Positions 52,007-60,822 of a stretch of 64,000 nt of DNA are shown piece by piece (within the stretch, counting starts at the first letter, position 1; each line of letters starts with the position of its first letter). The notes below the pieces were generated by a model that saw only the letters and a list, made by a program, of their open reading frames with translations, was not told where the DNA came from and ran no database searches. This stretch comes from Candidatus Endobugula sertula. GTDB lineage: Bacteria > Pseudomonadota > Gammaproteobacteria > Pseudomonadales > Cellvibrionaceae. Location: contig MDLC01000012.1 of the NCBI GenBank assembly GCA_001723645.1, forward strand, positions 1 to 64,000. Reading direction: 5' to 3'. Both the position numbers and the translations under genes were made by a program.

Positions 52007-54433
52007 TTGGTTACCCTATCGGTTTCTTCAACGCTCAAGGCAGACATCTATTCTGTAGAGTGCTATCACTGTGGTTTACCCGTTCTGGATACGGAGGCAT
52101 TTACCTTAACTATAAAAGATTGTCAGCACACATTTTGTTGTCCGGGTTGTCAGGCTGTAGCGGATGTTATTTACTCGGGGGGGTTAGATAAGTTTTATCA
52201 GTATCGTTCCGAACTTAACCGCCGTCCGGAGCAGTATAGCGATAATTTTGTTTTGTATGACCGTGAAGATATTCAACAGGATTTTGTTGAAGTGCATGAA
52301 AATAATGAGCGTACAGCACATCTTCTATTGGATGATATGACTTGTGCAGCCTGTGTGTGGTTAATTGAAAAGCGCTTAAGTATTGTCGACGGTGTAAAAC
52401 ACATTCGTATTAACGCAGCGACTCATCAATGTTTACTGCGTTGGGACTCAAAGTCTATTGCACTGAGTCAATTAATGAAGATTTTGTCCAGTATTGGTTA
52501 CCGTCCCCAGCCTTTAATTAATGATCAACAAGAACAACAAAGGAGGCGTCAACAACGTTTGGCTTTAATGCGATTAAGCGTGGCGGCTTTTGGCATGATG
52601 CAAGTCGGTATGGTCGCTATTGCTCTTTATGCAGGTGCCTTACAGGGAATGGATGAACAATGGGTTAAGCTTTTGCGCTGGGTTAGCCTCTTAGTGGCCA
52701 CCCCGGTCGTTTTATTCTCTGCACAGCCTTTTTGGTCTGCCGCTTGGCGCAGTATTAAACAACGACACCTCACTATGGAAGTGCCGGTGTCTCTAGCCAT
52801 TATATTGGCCTACTTAGCCAGTGCTGTGGCGACTATTTACGGTGGTGGAGAAGTCTATTTTGACTCAGTTTCTATGTTTACGTTTTTTTTATTGTTGGGG
52901 CGTTACTTGGAGATGCGTGCTCGCTATCGTAATCATCAACAAACCAATCACTTTACCCGTTTACTCCCTATTGCTGTACAGAAGACTGCGCCAGATGACT
53001 TTAGTCAACTGGAACTGGTGCCGCTTAATCAATTGATGGTTGATGATTATCTTCGTGTTAATACTGGTGATACAATTCCTTGTGATGGTGTGGTTATTGA
53101 AGGTAATAGTGCGGTAGTTGAAGCCCTGCTAACCGGAGAAGTTGAGCCTGTTGTAAAACGAATAGGCGATACCGTGATTGCGGGTACAGTGAATACCGAT
53201 GGCAGTTTATTAATTCAGGCAACAGCGGTTAATCAGCAAACACGTTTATCGACGATTGAAAAACTGGTTTCTTTTGCACAACAGGATAAGCCGACAGTGC
53301 AACTGATTGCGGATAAAGTTGCGAGTTATTTTGTTGCTGCTGTTTTATGTATTGCTACAGCAGTATTTTTATACTGGTTAAACCATCAACCGGAATCTGC
53401 GTTGTGGATTACTCTATCAGTGCTGGTAGTGACTTGCCCCTGTGCTTTGTCTTTGGCAACCCCCACTGTGCTGGCAGCAACGGTTGCCACTATGCGTCGT
53501 GCTGGGCTATTGATATTAAAAGGTCATGTGATTGAAAGTTTAACAACGATTAATCGTGTCGTCATGGACAAAACCGGAACGTTGACTTACGGTGAACCGA
53601 AGGTCGAACAGGTTAAACTGATTGAACAACATATAACGGAAGATACTGTGTTAGCGATTGCAGCGGCGTTGGAAGAGGGGTCATCTCATCCAATTGCCAA
53701 AGCGTTTGCAGGCTATAGAGGGCGGTATCAGGAACGTTATAACGTCGAACATCGTCAAATAGTGACAGGCTCAGGTATTAAAGCCAGTATTCATCAGCAG
53801 GAATATGCCTTGGGTAAACCTGAGTTTGTAACATCACAGTCAATGACGTTACCTTCGGTAGGGCAGTGGTTATTATTAAGCAAAAATACTCAACCCATTG
53901 CCTGGATTTTATTATCAGATCAATTACGTCAATCAGCGATGGCAGCGGTGCACTCTTTAGAACAGCAGAATATTCACGTAGAAATTCTCAGTGGTGACCA
54001 CCAACAGGTCGTTGGCCCTATGGCTCAATATTTAGGGGGGCTTGATTACTGTGCGGGCGTTTCTCCAGAACAAAAGCTGGAATATATTCGCCAGCGACAA
54101 AAACAAGACCCGGTACTCATGGTGGGAGATGGGATCAACGATGTGCCTGTATTAGCTGGAGCCAACGTATCTGTTGCGATGGATTCCGCTTCAGATTTTG
54201 CCCGTATGCATGCCGATACGGTTTTATTAAGCAACGATCTTACTGTGTTAGCGAAAGCGATCAATATTGCCCATCGCTGTAAAACGATTATTTGGCAAAA
54301 TATCACTTGGGCGTTACTCTATAATCTGATTGCGTTACCATTAGCAGCTATGGGTCTCATTCCTCCGTATCTTGCAGCGATTGGGATGTCATTAAGTTCG
54401 TTAATTGTGGTACTAAATGCTTTGCGTATTTAA
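52007..54433 (+). CDS. ccoI: Copper-exporting P-type ATPase CcoI (FixI)
   Basis: 808 residues, read from TTG 52007, 7 bases after ccoH; no better ATG exists nearby. N-terminal CYHCGLP and CCPGCQ pairs plus an HMA-like domain with DMTCAACVWLIEK. Core: TGEVEPV actuator loop (LLTGEVEP), TCPCALSLATP metal site, VMDKTGTLTYGEP phosphorylation Asp, and MVGDGINDVPVLA. Delivers copper for CuB of CcoN. The extra N-terminal cysteine region is typical of CcoI. Confidence 0.95.
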   Translation: MVTLSVSSTLKADIYSVECYHCGLPVLDTEAFTLTIKDCQHTFCCPGCQAVADVIYSGGLDKFYQYRSELNRRPEQYSDNFVLYDREDIQQDFVEVHENNERTAHLLLDDMTCAACVWLIEKRLSIVDGVKHIRINAATHQCLLRWDSKSIALSQLMKILSSIGYRPQPLINDQQEQQRRRQQRLALMRLSVAAFGMMQVGMVAIALYAGALQGMDEQWVKLLRWVSLLVATPVVLFSAQPFWSAAWRSIKQRHLTMEVPVSLAIILAYLASAVATIYGGGEVYFDSVSMFTFFLLLGRYLEMRARYRNHQQTNHFTRLLPIAVQKTAPDDFSQLELVPLNQLMVDDYLRVNTGDTIPCDGVVIEGNSAVVEALLTGEVEPVVKRIGDTVIAGTVNTDGSLLIQATAVNQQTRLSTIEKLVSFAQQDKPTVQLIADKVASYFVAAVLCIATAVFLYWLNHQPESALWITLSVLVVTCPCALSLATPTVLAATVATMRRAGLLILKGHVIESLTTINRVVMDKTGTLTYGEPKVEQVKLIEQHITEDTVLAIAAALEEGSSHPIAKAFAGYRGRYQERYNVEHRQIVTGSGIKASIHQQEYALGKPEFVTSQSMTLPSVGQWLLLSKNTQPIAWILLSDQLRQSAMAAVHSLEQQNIHVEILSGDHQQVVGPMAQYLGGLDYCAGVSPEQKLEYIRQRQKQDPVLMVGDGINDVPVLAGANVSVAMDSASDFARMHADTVLLSNDLTVLAKAINIAHRCKTIIWQNITWALLYNLIALPLAAMGLIPPYLAAIGMSLSSLIVVLNALRI

Positions 54434-54449
54434 ACTTTGAGACTAATTT

Positions 54450-54659
54450 GTGGAAAGCCTCTATCTACTGATACCTATTGCATTACTCGTTATTGCACTA
54501 GCGATTAAAATACTTTTTTGGGCGATTAATAATGGTCAATACGATGATTTGGATACGGAGTCTCACCGCATACTCTTTGACGATGATGATCAACCAAAAC
54601 ATCAGCCTGACACTAATGAGGTTGACAATTCTGTTCATAGTCGTAATGATTCGCTCTAA
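54450..54659 (+). CDS. ccoS: Cytochrome cbb3 assembly protein CcoS
   Basis: 69 residues from GTG 54450. One N-terminal helix (about 5-26) then FWAINNGQYDDLDTESHRILFDDD, the invariant CcoS segment (W-x-x-x-x-G-Q-Y-D-D-L-x-x-x-x-x-R-I-L). Inserts haem b and copper into CcoN. Its stop overlaps the next start by one base (TAATG). Confidence 0.93.
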   Translation: MESLYLLIPIALLVIALAIKILFWAINNGQYDDLDTESHRILFDDDDQPKHQPDTNEVDNSVHSRNDSL

Positions 54660-55336
54660 TGATTGAGATATCTTCTTTACTTGTTGCTTTTTCGATTGGT
54701 ATTTTAGGCGGAGCGCATTGCTTAGGGATGTGTGGCGGTATTATCGGTGCCTTAACTGTAGCAATTGCTTCCTCAAATTATCGGCAGCGTTTCCTTATGG
54801 TGTTGTTTTATAATATAGGGAGAATTCTCAGCTACTGCTTTATCGCCTGGATTTTTTATCTTTTTATCACTCAACTTACACATTACTTTGCATTACACAT
54901 TATGCGCACTGTCGCAGGCTGCTTATTAATTGCCATGGGTTTATATTTAGCAAACTGGTGGCGAGGTTTAATTTATCTGGAAAAGGTGGGCAGTTATTTA
55001 TGGCGCTATATCCAGCCATTGGGTCAGTCGTTACTGCCAGTTAAAACCCCGATCCATGCATTGATGCTAGGGATGATTTGGGGGTGGTTACCCTGTGGTT
55101 TGATTTACAGTGCCTTGGTGTATTCAGCCACCGCACAAAATAGTTTCCATGCGGTGGTGACTATGTTGGCATTTGCACTAGGCACTTTACCTACCGTCAT
55201 GGCCAGTGGTTTGTTAGCGGAAAGATTAATGGTATTGATTAAGCAGACGGGTGTACGTCAATTATTTGCGGTGTTGATTATTGGTTTTGGTGTTTGGACC
55301 CTGTGGCATAGTGGGCACTCAATTAATGGTATTTGA
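54659..55336 (+). CDS. Sulfite exporter TauE/SafE-family membrane protein, cco cluster
   Basis: 225 residues with about six membrane helices; FSIGILGGAHCLGMCGGIIGAL (about 11-32) and MLGMIWGWLPCGLIYSALVYSA (about 139-160) carry the Cys-containing G-x-x-H-C-x-x-M-C-G-G and P-C-G motifs seen in the DsbD-like members that follow ccoS in many gammaproteobacteria. A role in metal or reductant transport for cbb3 biogenesis is inferred from that synteny. It ends the cco operon. Confidence 0.85.
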   Translation: MIEISSLLVAFSIGILGGAHCLGMCGGIIGALTVAIASSNYRQRFLMVLFYNIGRILSYCFIAWIFYLFITQLTHYFALHIMRTVAGCLLIAMGLYLANWWRGLIYLEKVGSYLWRYIQPLGQSLLPVKTPIHALMLGMIWGWLPCGLIYSALVYSATAQNSFHAVVTMLAFALGTLPTVMASGLLAERLMVLIKQTGVRQLFAVLIIGFGVWTLWHSGHSINGI

Positions 55337-55449
55337 AAATGCGCTTTTCTTAGGCTGAAAAAACTTTTTGTTGAAATTTAAATGAGTATGTCATAACTCC
55401 TATGATGACATGCTCTCTTTAGATGGCTATATCTGTACGGCATATTTGA

Positions 55450-56664
55450 TTACAGTTTTGATGGTAGTGAAGGCGTCGAGTGGCTATCGGGATTGCGTGT
55501 TTTTTTAACGGCTGTTTCTATTTCATTCAAGGTGTGCGTCTGGGTTGTAAAGAGAGGCCCTTTTGATACTCGTTGTTGCCCATGGGAATTTAATTGTTGG
55601 TCAATTTTTGTTTCAACCCCCTGAGCTGGAGAGCCAACTCGCATCCATCGGTGGGTGAGTTGAACGGTGGCTTGTGTAGCTTCTGAGTCGCTAAGTCCGG
55701 GGGCGGCATACTGAGTGGGTGCAGAACTTGTGTTGACTTGTTGAACGGCGGCAGTGTGTGAGCGTACTATATCCGAGCTAGAGCCTGATGTTCCCATCAT
55801 CACGGGTAAACCGGAGGCTTGACGCTGATTGCTCTCCAGATCACCAGATAAATCGACGCCTGTGCGTGTGGTTGTAGGGTGGCCTACACGATCTTGGACA
55901 CCGACGCGGCTATGGCTATAGGCCCTTGCGGTTGCTGCATCACGTTGACTTCTGAGAATATGGTGGCCAGCGGCGGCAGCTTCGACGCCCAGTTGTGATT
56001 GAGTCTTTGTTAATGGGCCTGCTTTTCCACTGACCATCATATCCATCAAATTATCGTATTCGCTGGCTCTTTGGGGGTTATATTCAGCAAGATCACCTTG
56101 TCGCCGGTGCCGTATGGCTTTTTCAAGGTTCTTGTCTATACTCTGGTAATTATCCCAAACGGCTGCACGTTGTGTATTGATCTCATCAATCCCCGTCATT
56201 TGAGCTTGAGCAGGCGTTAAAGGGCCTTGTTTTCCATTCATGACCATATCTGATAGCGTGCTACGCTCATGCTGCATTTGAGGGCTAAGAACTGTAGAAT
56301 AGGCTTGTTGCAAGCTGTGTGCAGCGCGACGGTTAATTTCATGGTGCCGACTGGCAATATCTCCCCGCTGCGTGTGTACCATATGACTACTTTGCTGAAA
56401 GACTTTACTAGTATGATCCTGTAGTTCCGCTTCTGTATGCATCAGAGTAAACATCTCTTCTGATAATGAGCGGTTAAAGTTACGTGCGCGGTGTTGAAAT
56501 TCGCCAAGGTCTCTATGGTTAATATTCATATTGGTTTTCATTAAATAGAGTTCTTCTTGCCTTGTGGAGACCTGGCTTTTTAATACTGGGGTATTTCCTA
56601 TCCAATGACCCGATACCGCCTGTTTTGCGGTGGTTGTACGCTTTGATGAATTGTCAGAACTCAT
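55450..56664 (-). CDS. Unrecognised 404-residue protein with internal repeats
   Basis: I start at ATG 56664 (ACAGGAAGAAAAA upstream); the frame runs open to 56721. No family is recognised. It has no signal peptide or membrane helix, and is rich in Gln, His, Ser and Thr. Two segments repeat: LSDMVMNGKQGPLTPAQAQM (about 137-156) and LMDMMVSGKAGPLTKTQSQL (about 206-225). The first 190 residues look helical; the rest (about 245-404) is polar and probably disordered. Monocistronic. A secreted effector, structural or phage-derived protein are all possible; sequence does not decide. Confidence 0.7.
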   Translation of the reverse strand: MSSDNSSKRTTTAKQAVSGHWIGNTPVLKSQVSTRQEELYLMKTNMNINHRDLGEFQHRARNFNRSLSEEMFTLMHTEAELQDHTSKVFQQSSHMVHTQRGDIASRHHEINRRAAHSLQQAYSTVLSPQMQHERSTLSDMVMNGKQGPLTPAQAQMTGIDEINTQRAAVWDNYQSIDKNLEKAIRHRRQGDLAEYNPQRASEYDNLMDMMVSGKAGPLTKTQSQLGVEAAAAGHHILRSQRDAATARAYSHSRVGVQDRVGHPTTTRTGVDLSGDLESNQRQASGLPVMMGTSGSSSDIVRSHTAAVQQVNTSSAPTQYAAPGLSDSEATQATVQLTHRWMRVGSPAQGVETKIDQQLNSHGQQRVSKGPLFTTQTHTLNEIETAVKKTRNPDSHSTPSLPSKL

Positions 56665-57119
56665 TTTTTCTTCCTGTTCCCAGTGAGTAAGTGCTAGTGT
56701 AAATGCAGCTATCTGCTGCAATTAGAGTACCAGCTCATGAATAAAGTAATATGTGTTTTTAGGCGACATATTTCGGGTATTTTTACAAGTAGATAGAAAA
56801 ATAGGGGGTAGATGTACCCAGACAATATGATTTATAGGGGTAATCATGACCCAGTGGTAGCGGACTACAAGAATCTTAGTCTACTCAAGACAGCTTGTGA
56901 GCTAATAGTTAATAGCCCTACAGAAATGATTAGTGTTTTGAATCCTAACTTTGACATATTCTTCTTTGTTTTAAATCCTAACGCCCGCAACACGGGACAA
57001 TTTGGAGCGCAGCGGAAAATTAGTCCGATTGACAGCGCTTGTTAAATTTTTGTAAACCATATACACCAGAGTAAAGAATACCACCAACGAAAGCACTATA
57101 CATGCATAATTTTTGAAGG
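56665..57119. other. Intergenic, about 450 bases, no supported gene
   Basis: Upstream of the repeat protein. A rightward 77-codon frame at 56812-57045 has no ribosome site and no recognisable content. No hairpin terminator or RNA gene is evident. Confidence 0.35.
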
Positions 57120-57533
57120 TCAGCTACAAAGATGATACCTAACTAAATGATTACTGATATTAAATGGATAAAATGGCTCTACGTCTGAGTGCATTATACT
57201 ATCTAAGACCACATGACTATATGTGCCTATAAATGCTGATAAAAAGGCTACCCACCAAGATATTTTGACTTGCCACTGATTGTTAATATAAAGAATATAT
57301 AAGCCTATTTCCGACAGGTACTTTCCACTAAACGCTGAAAAAACTGCCAATAAGGTTGCGCCTATATAAGTATGAGAAAACCCGTGAAGGTGGCCCTCAC
57401 CAGAAATTAAAACGATGAAAGGTTGTATATCCATTACAATTTGCGACCAACCAAAAACCATTAAGCTAAAGCTACTTTGTAGTAAAGCTTTTATGAAAAT
57501 TCCTGGACCCATATGGAATGGTGTGAATGGCAT
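57120..57533 (-). CDS. Small membrane protein (YdjM/DUF4184-like, metal-dependent hydrolase type)
   Basis: 137 residues with about four hydrophobic segments. MPFTPFHMGPGIFIKAL at the start and HGFSHTYIGATLLAV and YSHVVLDSIMHSD later carry the spaced His and Asp residues (H7, H50-H54, H107/D111, H115) seen in membrane-bound metal-dependent hydrolase-like proteins. The function of the family is not well known. The gene stands alone. Confidence 0.65.
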   Translation of the reverse strand: MPFTPFHMGPGIFIKALLQSSFSLMVFGWSQIVMDIQPFIVLISGEGHLHGFSHTYIGATLLAVFSAFSGKYLSEIGLYILYINNQWQVKISWWVAFLSAFIGTYSHVVLDSIMHSDVEPFYPFNISNHLVRYHLCS

Positions 57534-57913
57534 GCACTCTCCTTTGTAGAGAAATTTAACAGTTTAATCAATAGACCCGTTCCACTTATCACAATTTTCT
57601 TGATCAAAATAAGCATTAACTGGATTTAGGTCTTTCTTCAATAAAAAAACAATAGGTATAATTATTTACTAATGTACTGTGTGATCAAGAGACTAAAGAA
57701 AAAAAGTAGCCTATTTCTTTCCCGTAATCAATATTATCGACCCTTTTTATTCCAATGGTTTAGGGCATCATAAACTGATCAAGAGAATCGGTGTGCGCCT
57801 CACAACTCAGCTTTATAGTTCCCTCGCTATAGTTTGTTTAATTCAACTGCCAGATGTTGTAAAAGAAGTCGTAGAGCATGCCCTAAATAATGATCATGAA
57901 GTCATTGTTAATA
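57534..57913. repeat. Intergenic with a 10-base inverted repeat pair and 11-base direct repeats
   Basis: TTTAGGGCAT (57759-57768) and ATGCCCTAAA (57878-57887) are perfect inverted copies 109 bases apart, like ends of a 129-base MITE-size unit. TGATCAAGAGA occurs at 57682-57692 and 57776-57786. The unit ends 27 bases beyond the stop of the P-like gene. No target duplication is clear. Confidence 0.4.
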
Positions 57914-58603
57914 CTAAATGCCCAATTCGGTACGCATTTTCTGCAGCTGTGTTATGTTTTCCTCTTTGCTTAATGCTTGCGTCTTTTGGTCAGGTAGTGC
58001 TAACGGGGTTATTTCTGGTAGTGCTTCACCATTTAAGACGCGTTGGTAAAGTGTTTCGTAGTGGGTTTTGAAAATGGGGAAGGCGGTTGCTTCAGTATTG
58101 TTAGCCAGGAAATACCAATTGCTCTGTTGTCCTGCATAGTAAACTGCAGGGTGGCTCCAGGGAGCATTTCGTTTGGGTGAAGGCGCTCGGCAGGCTTCGA
58201 TATAAGCACTGTGAACATCGGGTAAAGAATGGGTGTTATCCACTTCGAGGCAGCCACGAATGACTCGGCTAATAGTAGGTAGGTAATCAGATTCTTTAAT
58301 GAGTAGGTGTACAGTTTTCAATATAACGTCTGGCTTAAAAGGGCTTAGGTTTTCCATCCATAAGCGTTTGGCAGAATTCAGTGCGTCAATTTCACTATAG
58401 GCACTAAAATATAAGTGATGATAGTTTAGGCGCAATAGTTCAAAGCTTTGATTGATAGTATCAATCAGCTGATCTTTTTCACTTTGTGACAACTTGGGCT
58501 GTTCCGTGCTGGGTTTATGATGCCCAACTTCTGTCGGAGAGTTGTTCTGCGACTGAACGATCTTTTGTGCGACTTGCTCCAGCAGTGGGTTGCTGTCTTT
58601 CAT
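57914..58603 (-). CDS. Chromosomal lambda P-like helicase loader
   Basis: 229 residues. Residues about 50-229 parallel the prophage protein at 15222: INQSFELLRLNYHHLYFSAY, EIDALNSAKRLWMENL, ESDYLPTISRVIRGC, RNAPWSHPAVYYAGQ, EITPLALPDQ and LQKMRTELGI all have counterparts there. The first 50 residues are extra and polar. The start lies within the end of the DnaT-like gene (89-base overlap), so the two are co-expressed. Known members bind DnaB; here it probably serves the chromosome's primosome. Confidence 0.82.
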   Translation of the reverse strand: MKDSNPLLEQVAQKIVQSQNNSPTEVGHHKPSTEQPKLSQSEKDQLIDTINQSFELLRLNYHHLYFSAYSEIDALNSAKRLWMENLSPFKPDVILKTVHLLIKESDYLPTISRVIRGCLEVDNTHSLPDVHSAYIEACRAPSPKRNAPWSHPAVYYAGQQSNWYFLANNTEATAFPIFKTHYETLYQRVLNGEALPEITPLALPDQKTQALSKEENITQLQKMRTELGI

Positions 58604-59834
58604 AGTGTTGTTTCCACTGGTGTTTTACATGGCGTAAAAAAATATTGTCCCAACTATGCATGGGTTGTGCTCGATTTGTCCAGTAGAGGATAAATTCAGC
58701 AATTTGTTGGTCAATAAAACTGCGCTCAATACCCGAGTGTATCTCCAGTATTTCCAGGCAATCAGGAGACGGTTTCCATTGTCGACTGATGAGTTTGGGG
58801 TTCGGGTTTTTGTTAACACCAGCCTGAACAAAGCGCCACTGTTCGATAATATGCTTGGCGAAAGTGCTACCCCATTCTGAAAAAATGGCTTTTTTCTCAA
58901 TCCATTTATGGATAAACTCGGGAATACACTCTTCAATAAATGATTGCTCAATCCCTTGGCTGACAGATAAATAGGTGAGTGTATGCTGGTCAGGGCGCCA
59001 GTCGTTGCTCATGGCTGTACTTTTCCGATCAATAAACGGTGTATCTTGTTTTTCCCAATCCTCTTTTAGCCATGAAAAAAATGGCATATCCCAGTTACTA
59101 TGGGAGGCTCCTGAGTTTTTATGGTACAGCGAGAAGCATTGTAGTGACTTTTGTACAAAGGTAGTGGGAATTCCCTCTTGTCGTATATGTTGCTGAAGCT
59201 CGCAGCTAGGCTGCCAGTCGTTAGGGAGTTGGCGATTGTTTTGTTGTTGGGCAACATAGTGAGTCCATTGCCTTTGTACATGGTGAATAAACTTGGAGCC
59301 CCAAGAGTGTTGACTCTCGCCACGCTCGCGCCAATAGCGCACGAATTCCGGTGTTCGTTCCCGAGCAAAGTGTTCGGGTATATTCAATTGTGATAGGGCG
59401 ATTAAGGTCTCTCTATCCGGCTGCCAATGCGGTGATATCAGTGATGCTCCCACAGATTTGGCGGAATGTTGAACGTTGTTTGCAGGGGGTGGCGTTGTGC
59501 TGTTTTGGTGGTTAAACTGCTGGATTACTTGTTGGTTAAAGGCAAACTTTAACTGGTGATTTTCCCTGTAGGGAGCGGATAATAGTAGAATAATACTCAA
59601 GTCTCTCAGGCGTTGACTGATGCGTTGAATATCCAGGTCATTCCAAAAGGGTAGTTGTCGGTTGAGTTCTTCTCCCGATAGTTCGTACCATAGGTACCCT
59701 CTGCTTTTATTACCAGGGCGATGGTGAGTTATATCATCCAGTAATGACAGTAACACGGCCTCTTCCAGGCCAATGGTTGAGGCCAGGGAAGGGGATACCA
59801 GAATGGGTTTTTCGGGGATAAGAGGCGACATCAC
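58515..59834 (-). CDS. Primosomal protein with four tandem DnaT-type domains
   Basis: 439 residues. N-terminal winged-helix-like part about 1-110 (GLEEAVLLSLLDDITHH, then YLWYELSGEELNRQLPFW). Then four repeats with the DnaT pattern W-x-P, a helix, and W-x-x-x-F-x-x-H/W-V-x-x-x-W: about 136-192 (HWQPDRETL... HSWGSKFIHHVQRQW), 205-262, 277-337 and 351-411 (QWKPSPDCL... HSWDNIFLRHVKHQW). E. coli DnaT has a single such domain, which binds ssDNA in the PriA-DnaT-DnaC pathway. It overlaps and precedes the P-like loader, suggesting a DnaT/DnaC-like pair. Confidence 0.82.
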   Translation of the reverse strand: MMSPLIPEKPILVSPSLASTIGLEEAVLLSLLDDITHHRPGNKSRGYLWYELSGEELNRQLPFWNDLDIQRISQRLRDLSIILLLSAPYRENHQLKFAFNQQVIQQFNHQNSTTPPPANNVQHSAKSVGASLISPHWQPDRETLIALSQLNIPEHFARERTPEFVRYWRERGESQHSWGSKFIHHVQRQWTHYVAQQQNNRQLPNDWQPSCELQQHIRQEGIPTTFVQKSLQCFSLYHKNSGASHSNWDMPFFSWLKEDWEKQDTPFIDRKSTAMSNDWRPDQHTLTYLSVSQGIEQSFIEECIPEFIHKWIEKKAIFSEWGSTFAKHIIEQWRFVQAGVNKNPNPKLISRQWKPSPDCLEILEIHSGIERSFIDQQIAEFILYWTNRAQPMHSWDNIFLRHVKHQWKQHYERQQPTAGASRTKDRSVAEQLSDRSWAS

Positions 59835-60011
59835 TCTATTCTAACATTACCCTTTGACAGGGGGTAGAATTAAGTGGCCATCATCGTAAGAATATGATGC
59901 TCTAGCGATTAGTGATGACGTAGAATCCTACGGAAAAGTAACCATTTAGATCAGAGACATGATAGGGTTAGCCTTTTGTCTCCAACAGCATCATTATCTG
60001 AGGAATAAGTT

Positions 60012-60756
60012 ATGAAAATCAAGTTTTGTTTTGCATGGGTTTTTGCTGTTTTTATGGTCTTGAGCCCAGGTTATTCAGCAGCTGGTTGGCTTGATAAATT
60101 ATCTGATGCAGTGAAAGGCAATACGGATAAATCACCTGATTCTCTGTCAACGAAATACACCGGGGATGTTTCACTAGAAGAGATGAATGACGCTTTTAAA
60201 CAGGCTCTTGATATAGGCAGTAATAAAGGTGGTTGATCAGTTGGGTAAGCAAGGTGGTTTTAATAGCGATAGTAATATACGCATTCGATTACCTGAGTCA
60301 ATGTAGGTTGTTAAGCGTTGGTTGGATAAGGTGGGGTTAGGAGGAAAAATGGATGATTTAGAACTCAGCCTTAATCACGCAGCAGAAAATGCTGTTCCTA
60401 AGGCTCGAATCCTGTTTGTTGAGACGATTCAGCAAATGAGTTTTGAGGATGTGAAATCTATATATCAAGGGGAAAGTGATGCTGCTACGCGTTATTTCCA
60501 GCAAAAAATGACACCCGCTTTACGTGAAGCCATGTCACCGATAGTAGAACAAAGTCTATCTGACGTTGGAGCGGTTAAGTTGTATGATAACGTGATGGGT
60601 GACTATCAGAAAATTCCCTATGTGCCTGATGTAAAAGCTGACCTGGTGGAACACGTGCTAACAGGTGGCTTGAATGGTATCTTTCATTACTTGGCAAAAG
60701 AAGAAGCGGAGATTCGTAAAAATCCGCTTAAGCGTACAACTGAGCTTCTACAATGA
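60012..60756 (+). pseudogene. DUF4197 protein with one frameshift and one in-frame UAG
   Basis: A signal peptide (about 1-24) and the start of DUF4197 (LSLEEMNDAFKQAL-like) run to 60236. Near 60225-60229 one extra G shifts the frame: GGTGGTTGA instead of GTGGTTGATCAG, which continues VVDQLGKQGGFNSDSNIRIR in the other frame. That frame then meets TAG at 60304-60306, where a sense codon (probably CAG) is expected before VVKRWLDKVGLGGK. The rest (to 60756) is a normal DUF4197 body: NHAAENAVPKARILFVETI, DAATRYFQQKM. Two lesions make loss of function likely. Confidence 0.88.
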
Positions 60757-60822
60757 GTATTTGGGCAGTCATAATATATAAAAGCTAATAAAGTCCCTAA
60801 CAATGTCATTGAGGATTGTTTT

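Noticed and set aside
56812-57045. 77-codon frame upstream of the repeat protein
   Set aside because: Lacks a ribosome site and any family-like pattern.
57793-58071. 92-codon rightward frame over the P-like gene end
   Set aside because: Runs through the inverted-repeat unit and lies antisense to a well-supported gene.
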